From NCBI GenBank assembly GCA_016795425.1, contig JAEUHG010000227.1, positions 1-64,000 on the forward strand: DNA of 64,000 nt, given 5' to 3'. This stretch comes from Verrucomicrobiales bacterium (GTDB taxonomy: Bacteria; Verrucomicrobiota; Verrucomicrobiia; Limisphaerales; CAIMTB01). Shown here piece after piece: positions 44,389 through 53,227 of the stretch (the stretch's first letter is position 1; every line of letters starts with the position of its first letter). The notes beneath the pieces were generated by a model, which made no database searches, was not told the origin of the DNA, and worked only from the letters and a program-made list of their open reading frames with translations. Position numbers and translations under genes: made by a program.

Positions 44389-45834
44389 TTGGATGGCGGG
44401 GTGCGTAAGCTTTGGCGCGTCCTCGCTCGAATGGGTCTGGTTGGCGGCGTCCTTTTGGCGGGTTTGCTGGCGGCCACGGTGGCGCCGGTGGACCGCCGAG
44501 GCATCGAGGGATTGCCCTGTTATCTTGAGGCACAGCAGCGCATGGCAACCGCTTCAGGGGCGATATCTGAACCCGTGCGGCTTGGGGAATTACGGGCGGG
44601 ATTCGGCAAGGCTTCGCTCAATCCAACCCTGGGGGCGGATCACGACGACGGGGAGGCCGGGAGGTTCGTGGCCCTGCCTTTGGCGGGATACGGGAATCGC
44701 GATGGGCGCCCCGCCGAAGGCGTGCACGACGATCTCTGGGCAAAATCCGTCGCGTTCACGGTTGGCGGTCGAACCGGACTGGTGGTGAGTGCCGACCTTC
44801 TGATTATTCCGCGCGAGGTTGCCGACGACGCGGCGAGACGGATCGCGGACCAGTGCGGCGTGGATCGGGCCGCGGTCTATTTTGGGGCGACCCATTCGCA
44901 CTGCAGTTTGGGAGGGTGGGGGGAGGGAAAGGTGGCAGAGGCCTTCGCCGGAGGGTTTCGTCCCGCCGTTCGACTTTGGATGGCCAGGCAGTTGGCCGCA
45001 GCCGCTGCGGCCGCGGTTGCCGACTTAACCCCGGCCGCGGCCGGTCAAGCCCACTTCCTGGCTGAGGATTTGGTGCGCAACCGGTTGGTGGGAGATGCCG
45101 GCCGGGTGGATGGCACTTTTGCCCTCCTGCGATTTCGGCAGGCGGATGGTGATGTGGCCACCGTGGGCTCGTTCGCCGCGCACGCCACCGTGCTGTCCGG
45201 CAATTTCATGCAATACGGCGGTGATTACCCGGGCTATTGGCAGAGGGGGATTGAAGCGGCTTCTGGAGGAATGGCGGTCTTCTTCGCCGGGGCAGTGGGA
45301 AGTCACTCTCCACGACCGCCGGAAGGCGGATTGGAGGGCGCGCGACGAATGGGAGAGGAACTTGCGCGGCGATCGATGGAGGTATTGTCGAAGGTCGAGA
45401 CGAGCCCGAGCCTACCCGTAGGTTGGGTGACTCTCACGGCGCCCTTGCCCCTGCTGCAACCGCGGATCGCGGAGGGTTGGCGATTGCGTGCGTGGTTGGC
45501 GCGCCGACTGCTTCCGGTGGGCGGGGAAAGCCGGCTTCAGGCGTTGAGAATCGGATCGTCAGTCTGGCTTTCCACGCCGTGCGATTACAGCGGAGAGTTG
45601 GCGTTGGAATTGAAGGAGGCGACGGCGGACCTTGGTCTGCAGGTGGCGGTGACCAGTTTCAACGGCGACTACCTCGGGTACGTGGTTCCGGCACGGTACT
45701 ACAGCATGAACACCTACGAGACGCGCGTCATGGCGTTTTTTGGGCCGCAACTGCCGGACTACTTCGACAGACTGCTCAAGGACATGACGCGTCGGGTTGC
45801 GGCGGTCGGGGTTTCGCCTTTGGCGCCCCGCTGA
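44389..45834 (+). CDS. Neutral/alkaline ceramidase-like membrane-anchored hydrolase
   Basis: The 481-residue protein starts with an N-terminal membrane segment (about 10-30). It continues as the N-terminal domain of the neutral/alkaline ceramidase family: LRAGFGKASLNP, ADLLIIP, then GATHSHCSLG with His169 and His171 as likely zinc ligands, and FAAHATVLSGNFMQYGGDYPGYW. True ceramidases hydrolyse the amide of ceramide, but many bacterial members act on unknown substrates. The usual C-terminal immunoglobulin-like domain seems absent. The TTG start at 44389 was chosen because AGGAGG lies four bases upstream; GTG at 44401 is an alternative. Confidence 0.78.
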   Translation: MDGGVRKLWRVLARMGLVGGVLLAGLLAATVAPVDRRGIEGLPCYLEAQQRMATASGAISEPVRLGELRAGFGKASLNPTLGADHDDGEAGRFVALPLAGYGNRDGRPAEGVHDDLWAKSVAFTVGGRTGLVVSADLLIIPREVADDAARRIADQCGVDRAAVYFGATHSHCSLGGWGEGKVAEAFAGGFRPAVRLWMARQLAAAAAAAVADLTPAAAGQAHFLAEDLVRNRLVGDAGRVDGTFALLRFRQADGDVATVGSFAAHATVLSGNFMQYGGDYPGYWQRGIEAASGGMAVFFAGAVGSHSPRPPEGGLEGARRMGEELARRSMEVLSKVETSPSLPVGWVTLTAPLPLLQPRIAEGWRLRAWLARRLLPVGGESRLQALRIGSSVWLSTPCDYSGELALELKEATADLGLQVAVTSFNGDYLGYVVPARYYSMNTYETRVMAFFGPQLPDYFDRLLKDMTRRVAAVGVSPLAPR

Positions 45835-45852
45835 AAGGCGACGACGGCGGCG

Positions 45853-47034
45853 TCAGCGTTTCTGATAGCGAAAGTGCCGGTGGCTCCATTCGACAAAGGG
45901 CCGTTCAAACCAGCGCCAGGACAGGCTCGCGACAATGATCGTGATCGCGAAGGCCAGCAGCGTCACGGCCATCTCGGGTGCGGTCTGGAACCTCGGCTTC
46001 GCATTCAGGAGCACCGCGTGAACCAGGCCATCCATGGATTCGTGCAGGAGGTAAATGCCATAGGAGATCACGCCGATGTGGACCAGCCAGCGATGCCGCA
46101 GAAAGGCGGCGATACGCGGAGCATGACCGCTGAGCACCAGCATGACGGCGCTGAAGTAGAAGAGACCGAGAACCAGGTAACCTCCGAGCGTCATGGCCGG
46201 CGCCATTATCACCCCCTTGGCAGTGATCGCGGCGGCAACCATCACCAGGCCGAGCAGCAGCGTCGAGATCCACAGTGCCCGCCCGGCGGTGGCTAGCCTG
46301 TTGCCCCAGGATGGCTGGCGGAGAACCCAGGCGCCGAGCACCCCGAGAAACAAGGGATCCCATCGGCAGGGCAGCAGCACGTAACACCAAAGCCCGGCCT
46401 GGCTCGGCCAAAGGGAATAGAGAAGCCATCGAAGACCCGCGCCTGCCGCGATCAGAAGCAGCAGGACGATCGGCAGGCGGCGCAGCGGGATGAAGCGGAT
46501 CATGACGGGCAGGAGCAGGTAGAACTGTTCCTCGATCGCCAGTGACCACGTGATGTTCAGGGCCTGATTCGCGAACCGATCCATCGCCGCCATCGCAAAA
46601 TTCTGCGTGAAGGTCAGATAACTCCAGAACGGCAGCCTCGGTGTGAACATCCAGCCAATCCCGGGCAGAGCCTCGCGTGCCGCCTCGGTCTGCATCACGG
46701 CACAGATCGCCAGGAATCCAAAATAGAGAGGAAAGATCCGACACATCCGGCGGAGGTAGAAAACCTTGAAGTAATCGGTGCTCTCCCGCTGGCTGAGTAA
46801 AATCCCGCCGATCAGAAAACCGGACAGAACAAAGAAAAGGTCCACGCCCGACCACGTGAGTCGGAACAGCATGTTCGCTTTGGCCCATAATGAACCGGGT
46901 TCGGGCGTGGTCTTGAGGTGGACATAGTGCCAGACGATCACCGTCAGGATCGCCACGGCCCGGATGCCATCCAGTTCAAGGATGCGACCGGAGCTCTTTC
47001 CCGGGGGTGGTGCGGCAGTCTCGGAAAGACTCAT
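45853..47034 (-). CDS. Acyltransferase-3 family membrane protein (OafA/YrhL-like)
   Basis: The 393-residue protein shows the acyltransferase-3 layout with about ten hydrophobic helices. Its N-terminus reads ILELDGIRAVAILTVIVWHY, and the region around 68-95 reads SGVDLFFVLSGFLIGGILL. These contain the conserved His and the Arg/Asp-type signatures of the family. A SLAIEEQFYLLLPV motif follows. Such proteins O-acylate sugars of lipopolysaccharide, exopolysaccharide or macrolides at the inner membrane. It is the last gene of the minus-strand group with tsaB, 79 bases after its stop, and converges with the ceramidase-like gene. Confidence 0.88.
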   Translation of the reverse strand: MSLSETAAPPPGKSSGRILELDGIRAVAILTVIVWHYVHLKTTPEPGSLWAKANMLFRLTWSGVDLFFVLSGFLIGGILLSQRESTDYFKVFYLRRMCRIFPLYFGFLAICAVMQTEAAREALPGIGWMFTPRLPFWSYLTFTQNFAMAAMDRFANQALNITWSLAIEEQFYLLLPVMIRFIPLRRLPIVLLLLIAAGAGLRWLLYSLWPSQAGLWCYVLLPCRWDPLFLGVLGAWVLRQPSWGNRLATAGRALWISTLLLGLVMVAAAITAKGVIMAPAMTLGGYLVLGLFYFSAVMLVLSGHAPRIAAFLRHRWLVHIGVISYGIYLLHESMDGLVHAVLLNAKPRFQTAPEMAVTLLAFAITIIVASLSWRWFERPFVEWSHRHFRYQKR

Positions 47035-47113
47035 GGCCGGCGCAGGTAACGAGAATTCAGCGGTCGATGCCAGCTCGGAACCTCCGCTGTGAAAGGGCGA
47101 CGGTTGGAAGCGG

Positions 47114-47758
47114 TCACGCCGTAACCCGCGGTGGTGCTGCCTTCACGAAGCTGGTCGCGCGCAGATAGATCGGTTCGAGACGATCGCCCCGGTGGTCGTC
47201 CGTTCGCATCGCGGCCAACCTTGCCAGCGCTGTGGCGTCGGGAAACACCCGCGATCCCTGAAGCCCCTGGGCTTCCAGTTCGGGACCTACCAGCCTGACG
47301 CCCGACTCCGCCACGGCGCGAGCTTCGGCCCGGGAGACCAGTCGGATCGGTGCCGTGGCGGTGACGGCCTGCGCCTCGATGCGGAAGGGAGCGAGATAAC
47401 ACTCCTGTCGTTGGGCATCGATCACCACCGCGATGTCCCCGCGCCATCCCTCCTGATGGCATTGTTGGGCGCAGACCTCGGCCGAACTGACTCCGCGGAG
47501 CCGCACTCGAGTCGCCAATTCCCAGCCTTGGGCAATGGCGATGGCGGCACGAATGCCAGTGTAGGAGCCGGGTCCCAGCCCGATGGCCAGAGTGCCGATG
47601 GCGTCCCTGGGGATGCCCGACTCCGCCAAGACCTGCTCAATCAAAGCGAAAACCCCGGCCTGACGCAGGTCCGGATGCCGCCGGCTGGCGACCACGCGAT
47701 CAGCCTCCCAAAGCGCGACGGAGCGCGTCGCGGAGGAGCACTCAAGGGCAAGGAGCAT
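47114..47758 (-). CDS. tsaB: tRNA threonylcarbamoyladenosine biosynthesis protein TsaB
   Basis: The 214-residue protein begins MLLALECSSATRSVALWE and contains GLGPGSYTGIRAAIAIAQGW, both typical of TsaB. It is the inactive ASKHA-fold partner of TsaD in the complex making t6A37 on ANN-decoding tRNAs. The ATG at 47758 lies inside the tsaE 3' end (17-base overlap). A TTG at 47767 would add three residues. The neighbouring tsaE supports the assignment. tsaD and tsaC are not in the window. Confidence 0.88.
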   Translation of the reverse strand: MLLALECSSATRSVALWEADRVVASRRHPDLRQAGVFALIEQVLAESGIPRDAIGTLAIGLGPGSYTGIRAAIAIAQGWELATRVRLRGVSSAEVCAQQCHQEGWRGDIAVVIDAQRQECYLAPFRIEAQAVTATAPIRLVSRAEARAVAESGVRLVGPELEAQGLQGSRVFPDATALARLAAMRTDDHRGDRLEPIYLRATSFVKAAPPRVTA

Positions 47759-48170
47759 GGTATTCAATCAGGCGTTCGGTTTCGCTGGTGGCGCGGAGCG
47801 TGACCCGACAGAGCTGCGCAGGGGCCGGACCTTGCCAGCGTTCGTACCATTCGATGACGGTGAGTCCTTCCCCGGAAAAAAGGAAATCCTCCAGGCCCGC
47901 GGCAAGGATCTGCGCCATGGTCTCGAGCCGATAAAGGTCGAGGTGAAAGAGAGGCCATCGACCGCCACGGTGTTCGATCACCAGCGCGAAGGTCGGTGAC
48001 GGAATGCGTTCGCGGATGCCGAGCGACTCGGCGATGCCTTTCACCAGCTGGGTCTTTCCCGCACCCAGGTCGCCGGTGACTCCGATCACCCAGCCTTGGC
48101 GCGCCATCGAACCCAGTTTCACGCCAAACGCCACGGTGTCGGCGGGACTACGTGAAATGAACGTATCCAT
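47742..48170 (-). CDS. tsaE: tRNA t6A biosynthesis ATPase TsaE
   Basis: The 142-residue protein has a P-loop GVTGDLGAGKTQLVKGI (about 31-47). SPTFALVIEH follows, then the HLDLYRLE motif and a late WYERW segment, the standard TsaE features. It hydrolyses ATP to recycle the TsaBD complex in t6A synthesis. The start at 48170 overlaps the thiL 3' end by 23 bases, and its 3' end overlaps tsaB by 17 bases. The three genes are therefore tightly coupled. The frame extends further upstream inside thiL but that part is shadow. Confidence 0.92.
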   Translation of the reverse strand: MDTFISRSPADTVAFGVKLGSMARQGWVIGVTGDLGAGKTQLVKGIAESLGIRERIPSPTFALVIEHRGGRWPLFHLDLYRLETMAQILAAGLEDFLFSGEGLTVIEWYERWQGPAPAQLCRVTLRATSETERLIEYHAPCP

Positions 48171-49080
48171 GGACGGGTGCCTCCCGCACTCCTTTGTCGT
48201 CTCGGAGTCGAAGCCCTTGGACCTCGACGATACGGCCAATGCAGGCCAGCGGTGTTTCTGGAAAGCGGGCCTTCCACCCGTCCAGCACGGGGACCGCACT
48301 TCGGGCGGGAACAGTAAAGAGCAGTTCGAAATCTTCGCCGTCAGTAAGGGCTGCCAGGAGGGGCGGCTTGGCGGCATCGCCCGTCCGCGCGTTGAGTCGA
48401 GCCGCGCGGCTGATCGGAATGGCGTCCTGCAACAGTTCAGCCCCAACCCCGGAAGCGCGCAGCAAGTGGCGCAGGTCGCCGGCCAAGCCGTCACTGAGGT
48501 CGATCATGGCGTGGACCTCGAAGTTTTCGGTCAACCACGCCGCTTCCGCGAGGCGGGGCACAAAATCGAGGTGATGCCCCTCGCTGGATCCGCCCAGGGT
48601 TCCACTGACGAAGATACCGTCGCCCGGCCGCGCCCCACTGCGGCGGACCACTCGATCCCGCGCCACTGTACCGATGGCGGAAACGGAGAGGAGCGTGCGA
48701 TCCGGATTGGTGGTGGTTTCGCCCCCGACAATGGCGACATTCCAGCGCTCCGCGGTGGTGCGCAGCCCTCGATAGACCTCTTCCACCCAACCCGCGTCAA
48801 AGGCCCGGGGCAGTCCGAGAGTGACCAACGCCGCCACCGGGGTTGCAGCGGCGGCGGCGAAATCGCTCAGCACCCGCGCGAGGGCTTTGTGTCCCACTTT
48901 TCCGGGCTCCGTGGACTTCGTAAAATGCACCCCTTCCACCACGGCATCCGTCTTGAAGACGACCCAACGGTCCGGGATGCCCAGGTCCACCAAGGCGCAA
49001 TCATCTCCCGGACCTGTCACCACGGCGGCATTGGTCGGCAGATGGGCGGTCAGGCGGGCGATCAACTCGAACTCGTTCAT
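48148..49080 (-). CDS. thiL: Thiamine-monophosphate kinase ThiL
   Basis: The 310-residue protein fits ThiL: a N-terminal FELIARLTAHLP, GDDCALVDL, KTDAVVEGVHF, then GGETT, and a C-terminal MIDLSDGLAGDLRHL. It phosphorylates thiamine monophosphate to the diphosphate with ATP and Mg2+ in the cytoplasm. The ATG overlaps the stop of the CPBP protease gene by ATGA (49077-49080), and its 3' end overlaps tsaE. No other thiamine genes are nearby. Confidence 0.92.
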   Translation of the reverse strand: MNEFELIARLTAHLPTNAAVVTGPGDDCALVDLGIPDRWVVFKTDAVVEGVHFTKSTEPGKVGHKALARVLSDFAAAAATPVAALVTLGLPRAFDAGWVEEVYRGLRTTAERWNVAIVGGETTTNPDRTLLSVSAIGTVARDRVVRRSGARPGDGIFVSGTLGGSSEGHHLDFVPRLAEAAWLTENFEVHAMIDLSDGLAGDLRHLLRASGVGAELLQDAIPISRAARLNARTGDAAKPPLLAALTDGEDFELLFTVPARSAVPVLDGWKARFPETPLACIGRIVEVQGLRLRDDKGVREAPVHGYVHFT

Positions 49081-49802
49081 GCGTCAGAATGGGCAACGGA
49101 AATCAAGAGCCAGGCGAAGTTCAAGCCATTGAATATCGCGTGGCTGAGGATCGGTGTGGTGAGGTCGCCGGTCTTTTCGAAGAGCCAGGTCCAAAATATC
49201 CCCAGAGCAAGCAGGGGCACCAGCGCCGCGGCATTGGCGTGAATCAGGGCGAATAGTGCCGAAACTGCCACACATCCGACCACCCGCCAGCCGCGATCCC
49301 GAAGGATTGGCCACAGAATTCCTCGGAACAACACCTCCTCCATGATGGGGGCGGTGAGGACGGCGAAAATGAAGAGCAGCCCACGTTCCCAAATCGCCGA
49401 CGTTCGCCGCACCGCGTCCACCGCGGCCTGGGCGTCATGGGATATGCCGAACCAATCCAGAATCTGCGTGCATCCCCAGTGGAGAATCCATGCTCCGATC
49501 ATTGCTGGCAGCGTCCAGATCGCGGTGCGCAACCACGTCTTGGGCCAGCCATGAGAGAAAATGCCAAATGCGTCCGTCCATCGGTAACCATGGGCCCGGA
49601 CCAGCCACTGGACCATGCCGAACATCAGAAGGTGCAGGACTCCTGTTCCGGCACCCAGCAGCCAGCCAGGTCGAGGTTCGGACGTGCCGACCATCGTGCG
49701 CGCGAACCCTTCAACCGCCAGACCGCTCAGGGCCATCACCATGGGCAGGAACGCGAGGAATCGAAGGGTGGGTTCAAATCGCCACGGGTTCTCGCATCGC
49801 AC
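49077..49802 (-). CDS. CPBP-family intramembrane metalloprotease
   Basis: The product (about 241 residues from GTG at 49802) has around seven hydrophobic helices. It carries the CPBP/Abi motifs: TAPIMEEVLFRGILWPIL with the EExxxR signature, ALFALIHANAAAL with the second-helix His, and LSHAIFNGLNF with the third. Members are glutamic-type or metal intramembrane proteases similar to Rce1, and some confer bacteriocin self-immunity. The start is uncertain; a GTG at 49880 would add 26 residues but would overlap the divergent glycosyltransferase gene start. It heads the minus-strand thiL-tsaE-tsaB group. Confidence 0.82.
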   Translation of the reverse strand: MRCENPWRFEPTLRFLAFLPMVMALSGLAVEGFARTMVGTSEPRPGWLLGAGTGVLHLLMFGMVQWLVRAHGYRWTDAFGIFSHGWPKTWLRTAIWTLPAMIGAWILHWGCTQILDWFGISHDAQAAVDAVRRTSAIWERGLLFIFAVLTAPIMEEVLFRGILWPILRDRGWRVVGCVAVSALFALIHANAAALVPLLALGIFWTWLFEKTGDLTTPILSHAIFNGLNFAWLLISVAHSDA

Positions 49803-49848
49803 GCGAATCAGCCTAGCGGTCCATCCAAGGGCCGCAAAGCGGGGATCG

Positions 49849-51510
49849 ATGCTGCTCGATAACCAAGAGGAACAGGGCACCCGTGCCGGTTCGGGCGCGG
49901 CGATGGTTGGCGGGACCGGGTTCCTCCGGCACCATGGGCCCGTGGCAGCGTCGCCAATCTCCGCATCACCGAGGGAGCATCCTCTCGAGGATCGCCTTTG
50001 GTTCCGTCGTTTCTTCTACCTATTGGCTGCGGTGACCGCCGTGCGGTTGGTGTATGCCGCCGTGTTCCCTTTGGACCTGGCTCCGGACGAATCCTATTAC
50101 TGGGATTGGGGGCGTCGGCCCGACTGGGGCTACTTCAGCAAGCCCCCGATGGTCGGATGGCTGATGGGGTTGGCAGGCTGGCTCGGTGGCGACACCCAGT
50201 TTGGATTAAAGATTTTTCCGGTGCTTCTGACATCGGTGGGGCTGACGTTCGTTTTCCTGTTGGGACGGGCCATGTACGGGGTGCGGTCCGGATTTTGGGC
50301 TGCACTGGTCTTGCTGGCGACGCCGGCAAACGCCGCGTTGAGCACGTTTTTCACCATTGATCCGCCGCTCTTCGCAGCGTGGAGTGCCAGTCTGTTCTTT
50401 GCGTGGCAATGGTGGACGCGACCGTCGTCGATAGGGGCCGCCGGTGCGGCACTGGTGGTCGCCTTGGGGTGCGGGTTTCTGACCAAACAGGTCCAGTTGG
50501 TGTTTCCGCTGGTGTTGGTTGTCTTCGCGACGATCCATCGACGCCACTTGCGAGCCGGCGATGGAACGCGTCTTGCAGCCATGATCGCCGTTTCCCTGGC
50601 GTTCTTAACCCCACCTCTCTGGTGGAATTGGAAGCACGGCTGGATCACGTTTCGGCACACCGCCGACGAATTGGAGGGGCGTGCTTGGGAATTGCGCCGC
50701 AGCCTCAAGTTCCTTGGCGAATTCATCGGCGGACAGGCCGGACTGTCCGGAGGCATCACCTGGCTTTTGTTGGTGGCCGCCCTTTTCCTGGCGGTTCGGC
50801 GGTGGCGAACCGGCGAGACCCGGGAACGGTTTCTCCTTTTGTTTTCCGCGCCCGGGTTGGCGGCCTTCCTTGGCCTTTCCCTGTTTCAGCGCGTGGAGCA
50901 GAACTGGCCGTTGGTCTTTTATGTCTCCGCGGCCGTTCTCTTGGCAGGCACGGCGATGGGCCAGGTTCAGGCCCCGCGATGGTTGCGGCCGTGGATGACG
51001 GCGGGTGTCGGTACCGGTGCTGTTTTGGGGATGGCGCTGATGATTCTCCCATTCGTCCTGCCGTCCACACCGATGGCGGGCACCAAAGGAGATCCGACCA
51101 CCCGGCTCCGCGGTTGGAGAGATTTGGCGGCGGCAGTGGAGAGGCACCGACAGGAATTGGAGAAGCCGACTCAGACATTTCTTCTTGCCGCAGATGATCG
51201 TTACGTGGCCAGCGCCCTGGCCTTCTACCTGCCAGACCGACCGCGGACCTACACCTGGGAACGCCAGGGATTTCCGGAATCGCAGTATGGAATCTGGGGA
51301 AGACCGTCGGTGGCGGCAGGAACGGATGCCCTCGTCTTGGTGCGTAATCCTATGGCGTCCAATATTTTGGAGATTCAGTCCTGCTTCGAATCATGGCAGC
51401 GACGCGGAGAAATTCAGGTTTTGGTGGGGGCCGCAGAGGCCCGGAACCGGACCTATTCCGTGTTTCTTGGCCGAGGTTACCGAGGGTTTGAACCCGCGAA
51501 GGTCCCATAA
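49849..51510 (+). CDS. GT39/ArnT-like membrane glycosyltransferase
   Basis: The 553-residue protein has about a dozen membrane helices. The first periplasmic loop contains FPLDLAPDESYYWDWGRRPD, with the Asp-Glu pair typical of dolichyl-phosphate-mannose and ArnT-like transferases, then YFSKPPMVGWLMGL. It is predicted to move a sugar from a polyprenyl-phosphate donor to an envelope acceptor. The start ATG 49849 follows GGGGA by about four bases; an ATG at 49903 is an alternative. It diverges from the CPBP gene. A second protein of the same general type starts at 62761. Confidence 0.85.
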   Translation: MLLDNQEEQGTRAGSGAAMVGGTGFLRHHGPVAASPISASPREHPLEDRLWFRRFFYLLAAVTAVRLVYAAVFPLDLAPDESYYWDWGRRPDWGYFSKPPMVGWLMGLAGWLGGDTQFGLKIFPVLLTSVGLTFVFLLGRAMYGVRSGFWAALVLLATPANAALSTFFTIDPPLFAAWSASLFFAWQWWTRPSSIGAAGAALVVALGCGFLTKQVQLVFPLVLVVFATIHRRHLRAGDGTRLAAMIAVSLAFLTPPLWWNWKHGWITFRHTADELEGRAWELRRSLKFLGEFIGGQAGLSGGITWLLLVAALFLAVRRWRTGETRERFLLLFSAPGLAAFLGLSLFQRVEQNWPLVFYVSAAVLLAGTAMGQVQAPRWLRPWMTAGVGTGAVLGMALMILPFVLPSTPMAGTKGDPTTRLRGWRDLAAAVERHRQELEKPTQTFLLAADDRYVASALAFYLPDRPRTYTWERQGFPESQYGIWGRPSVAAGTDALVLVRNPMASNILEIQSCFESWQRRGEIQVLVGAAEARNRTYSVFLGRGYRGFEPAKVP

Positions 51511-51584
51511 TGCAGGCCAACCCGTGGGGGCTCCACCAGGCCGGGTATATCCGCTTGAATTCCAACCAGCAGCGAACAAAGGCA

Positions 51585-51612
51585 TTGACACTCGGTTGCA
51601 GGTTTTTAGATT
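51585..51612 (+). promoter_or_regulatory. Sigma-70-like promoter of the FecR-domain gene
   Basis: A consensus -35 box TTGACA (51585-51590), a 16-base spacer and a -10 box TAGATT (51607-51612) lie 43 bases upstream of the ATG at 51656. A good ribosome site AGGAG is at 51644-51648, seven bases before that ATG. This is the clearest promoter in the window. Confidence 0.75.
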
Positions 51613-51655
51613 GCTCCCCGCTGGATCACGAATCGCAACTGCTAGGAGCACAGCT

Positions 51656-52459
51656 ATGAATTCATTTCGCACGATGGGTGGGAAGTTCGCACGCCTGACG
51701 GTTGGCGCGGCGTTGCTGGCGCTCGCGTCGGCTTCGCAAGCTGCCGTTGAAAAAGGAACTGCCAAGGTCCTTGCCATTCAGGGCGCTGCCGAGGTCTCGA
51801 CGGATGGGGCGACTTGGACCGCCCTGCGCCGCGGTGAAAGTCTGCGCGAAGGCGTGGTTATCCGGACCACCGGCACTGCCGCCGCTGATTTGGACCTCGG
51901 TCGCAATGGCTCGCGCTTGCGCGTGATGCCCAACTCGACGGTCGCGCTGTCGGCCCTTTCCTACGAGGACACAGGTTTGGAAACGGTTGTCAATACGCAG
52001 ATTGAATTGCGTCAGGGCCGCGTTCTGGGTCAGGTGCACAAGCTTTCGTCGGCCTCCAAGTACGAGGTGAAGTCGGCCAAGGCGATCTCCACGATCCGTG
52101 GCACCCGGTATGACATCTCCGCCGAAGGCAAGGTGGTGGTCTCCGAGGGAGCCGTGGTGGTGGTCGCGCTTCGCGAAGATGGATCGACCATTACGCGCGT
52201 CGTGAATGCGAATGAGACGTTCACCGCTGTTTCGGGCCTGGTGACTCCGGCGACGGAAGCCGACCTGAGCGACATCGGAGGTTCGGCCTCCTCGGTCCCT
52301 GGCATTGTGGCACTGCCGCCGCTGCAGGGTGCGGATTTCGACGATCGAACCTCGATCGACCGCGTGCTGCTCCCGACGGATGTGCATATTTCTCGGACCC
52401 AGCCGAAGTCGAACGCCGGAGCGGGTTCGACCACCACGGGCGGCGGCGTCGATGAGTAA
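51656..52459 (+). CDS. Exported FecR-domain protein
   Basis: The 267-residue protein has a signal peptide (about 1-29, ending ASQA). A FecR domain follows, with AAEVSTDGATWTALRRGESL, a SRLRVMPNSTVAL stretch and ISTIRGTRYDISAEG. FecR domains outside iron signalling are thought to be beta-sandwich envelope modules of unknown ligand. No TonB receptor or sigma factor is adjacent. The last 40 residues are polar. It has its own consensus-like promoter, a strong ribosome site and a terminator, so it is probably a well expressed single-gene unit. The ATG at 51656 was chosen for that ribosome site. Confidence 0.85.
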   Translation: MNSFRTMGGKFARLTVGAALLALASASQAAVEKGTAKVLAIQGAAEVSTDGATWTALRRGESLREGVVIRTTGTAAADLDLGRNGSRLRVMPNSTVALSALSYEDTGLETVVNTQIELRQGRVLGQVHKLSSASKYEVKSAKAISTIRGTRYDISAEGKVVVSEGAVVVVALREDGSTITRVVNANETFTAVSGLVTPATEADLSDIGGSASSVPGIVALPPLQGADFDDRTSIDRVLLPTDVHISRTQPKSNAGAGSTTTGGGVDE

Positions 52460-52593
52460 GGCACTCAGGTTGCACCCGGTGACCTGGGGCGAACAACGCT
52501 GACCCGGTTACACAGGTCGCGAGGTCCAGCAGGGTAATCAGCTTGGAACTCGTTCCCATCACCGACCTTCCAGCCTCTGCCCAACGATTCATG

Positions 52594-52628
52594 AATCCCG
52601 GAGTCCCATGGCTCCGGGATTTCCTTTT
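52594..52628 (+). terminator. Rho-independent terminator downstream of the FecR-domain gene
   Basis: A perfect 10-bp stem (AATCCCGGAG at 52594-52603 with CTCCGGGATT at 52612-52621), loop TCCCATGG, is followed by TCCTTTT. It lies 135 bases after the FecR stop and 98 bases before coaD. Confidence 0.8.
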
Positions 52629-52726
52629 ACGGGAACTGGACTGGAAGCGTTAATCGGTGGCGTTCGGGGCGACCCACATGCGGATTGCGGCCGGTGAGGT
52701 AATGGATTCCTTCCTTGCGCCAGCCA

Positions 52727-53221
52727 ATGAGTTCACGAGTCGCCATTTGCCCGGGTAGTTTTGATCCGATTACAAATGGCCATTTGGACGTTGTTCAACG
52801 GGCTTCGCGGTTGTTTGACCGGGTGATCGTGGCGGTGGCGGCCAGCGAGGCGAAGCGCCCCCTCTTCACGTTGGACGAGCGATTGGACCTGGTCCGCAAG
52901 GCCGTGCGACATCTCCCGAACGTCGAAGCGGATGCATTTTCCGGTCTGCTCGTGGAATACGCCCGAACTCAGTCCGCGCACGCGGTGGTTCGCGGACTGA
53001 GGGCGGTTTCGGATTTCGAATTCGAGTTTCAGCTGGCTCTGATGAATCGCAAACTCAACGACCAAGTGGAGACGATCTTCATGATGCCGCGCGAAAGTAA
53101 CACGTTTCTGAGTTCGCGTTTGGTGAAGGAAATCGCCACTCTGGGCGGGGATGTGGCGGAGTTTGTGCCGCAGCCGGTGCTGGAAGCATTGAGGGCCAAA
53201 CTCGGATCCGAGTCCCTGTAA
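52727..53221 (+). CDS. coaD: Phosphopantetheine adenylyltransferase CoaD
   Basis: The 164-residue protein matches CoaD: CPGSFDPITNGHLDVVQRA with the T/HxGH nucleotidyl-transfer motif, RGLRAVSDFEFEFQLALMN, and PRESNTFLSSRLVKEIA. It makes dephospho-CoA from phosphopantetheine and ATP, the penultimate CoA step. The ATG at 52727 was chosen over a TTG four codons upstream. It is followed six bases later by the DUF177 gene and heads a group with rpmF, plsX and fabH, linking CoA to fatty-acid synthesis. Confidence 0.95.
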   Translation: MSSRVAICPGSFDPITNGHLDVVQRASRLFDRVIVAVAASEAKRPLFTLDERLDLVRKAVRHLPNVEADAFSGLLVEYARTQSAHAVVRGLRAVSDFEFEFQLALMNRKLNDQVETIFMMPRESNTFLSSRLVKEIATLGGDVAEFVPQPVLEALRAKLGSESL

Positions 53222-53227
53222 ACGGGC

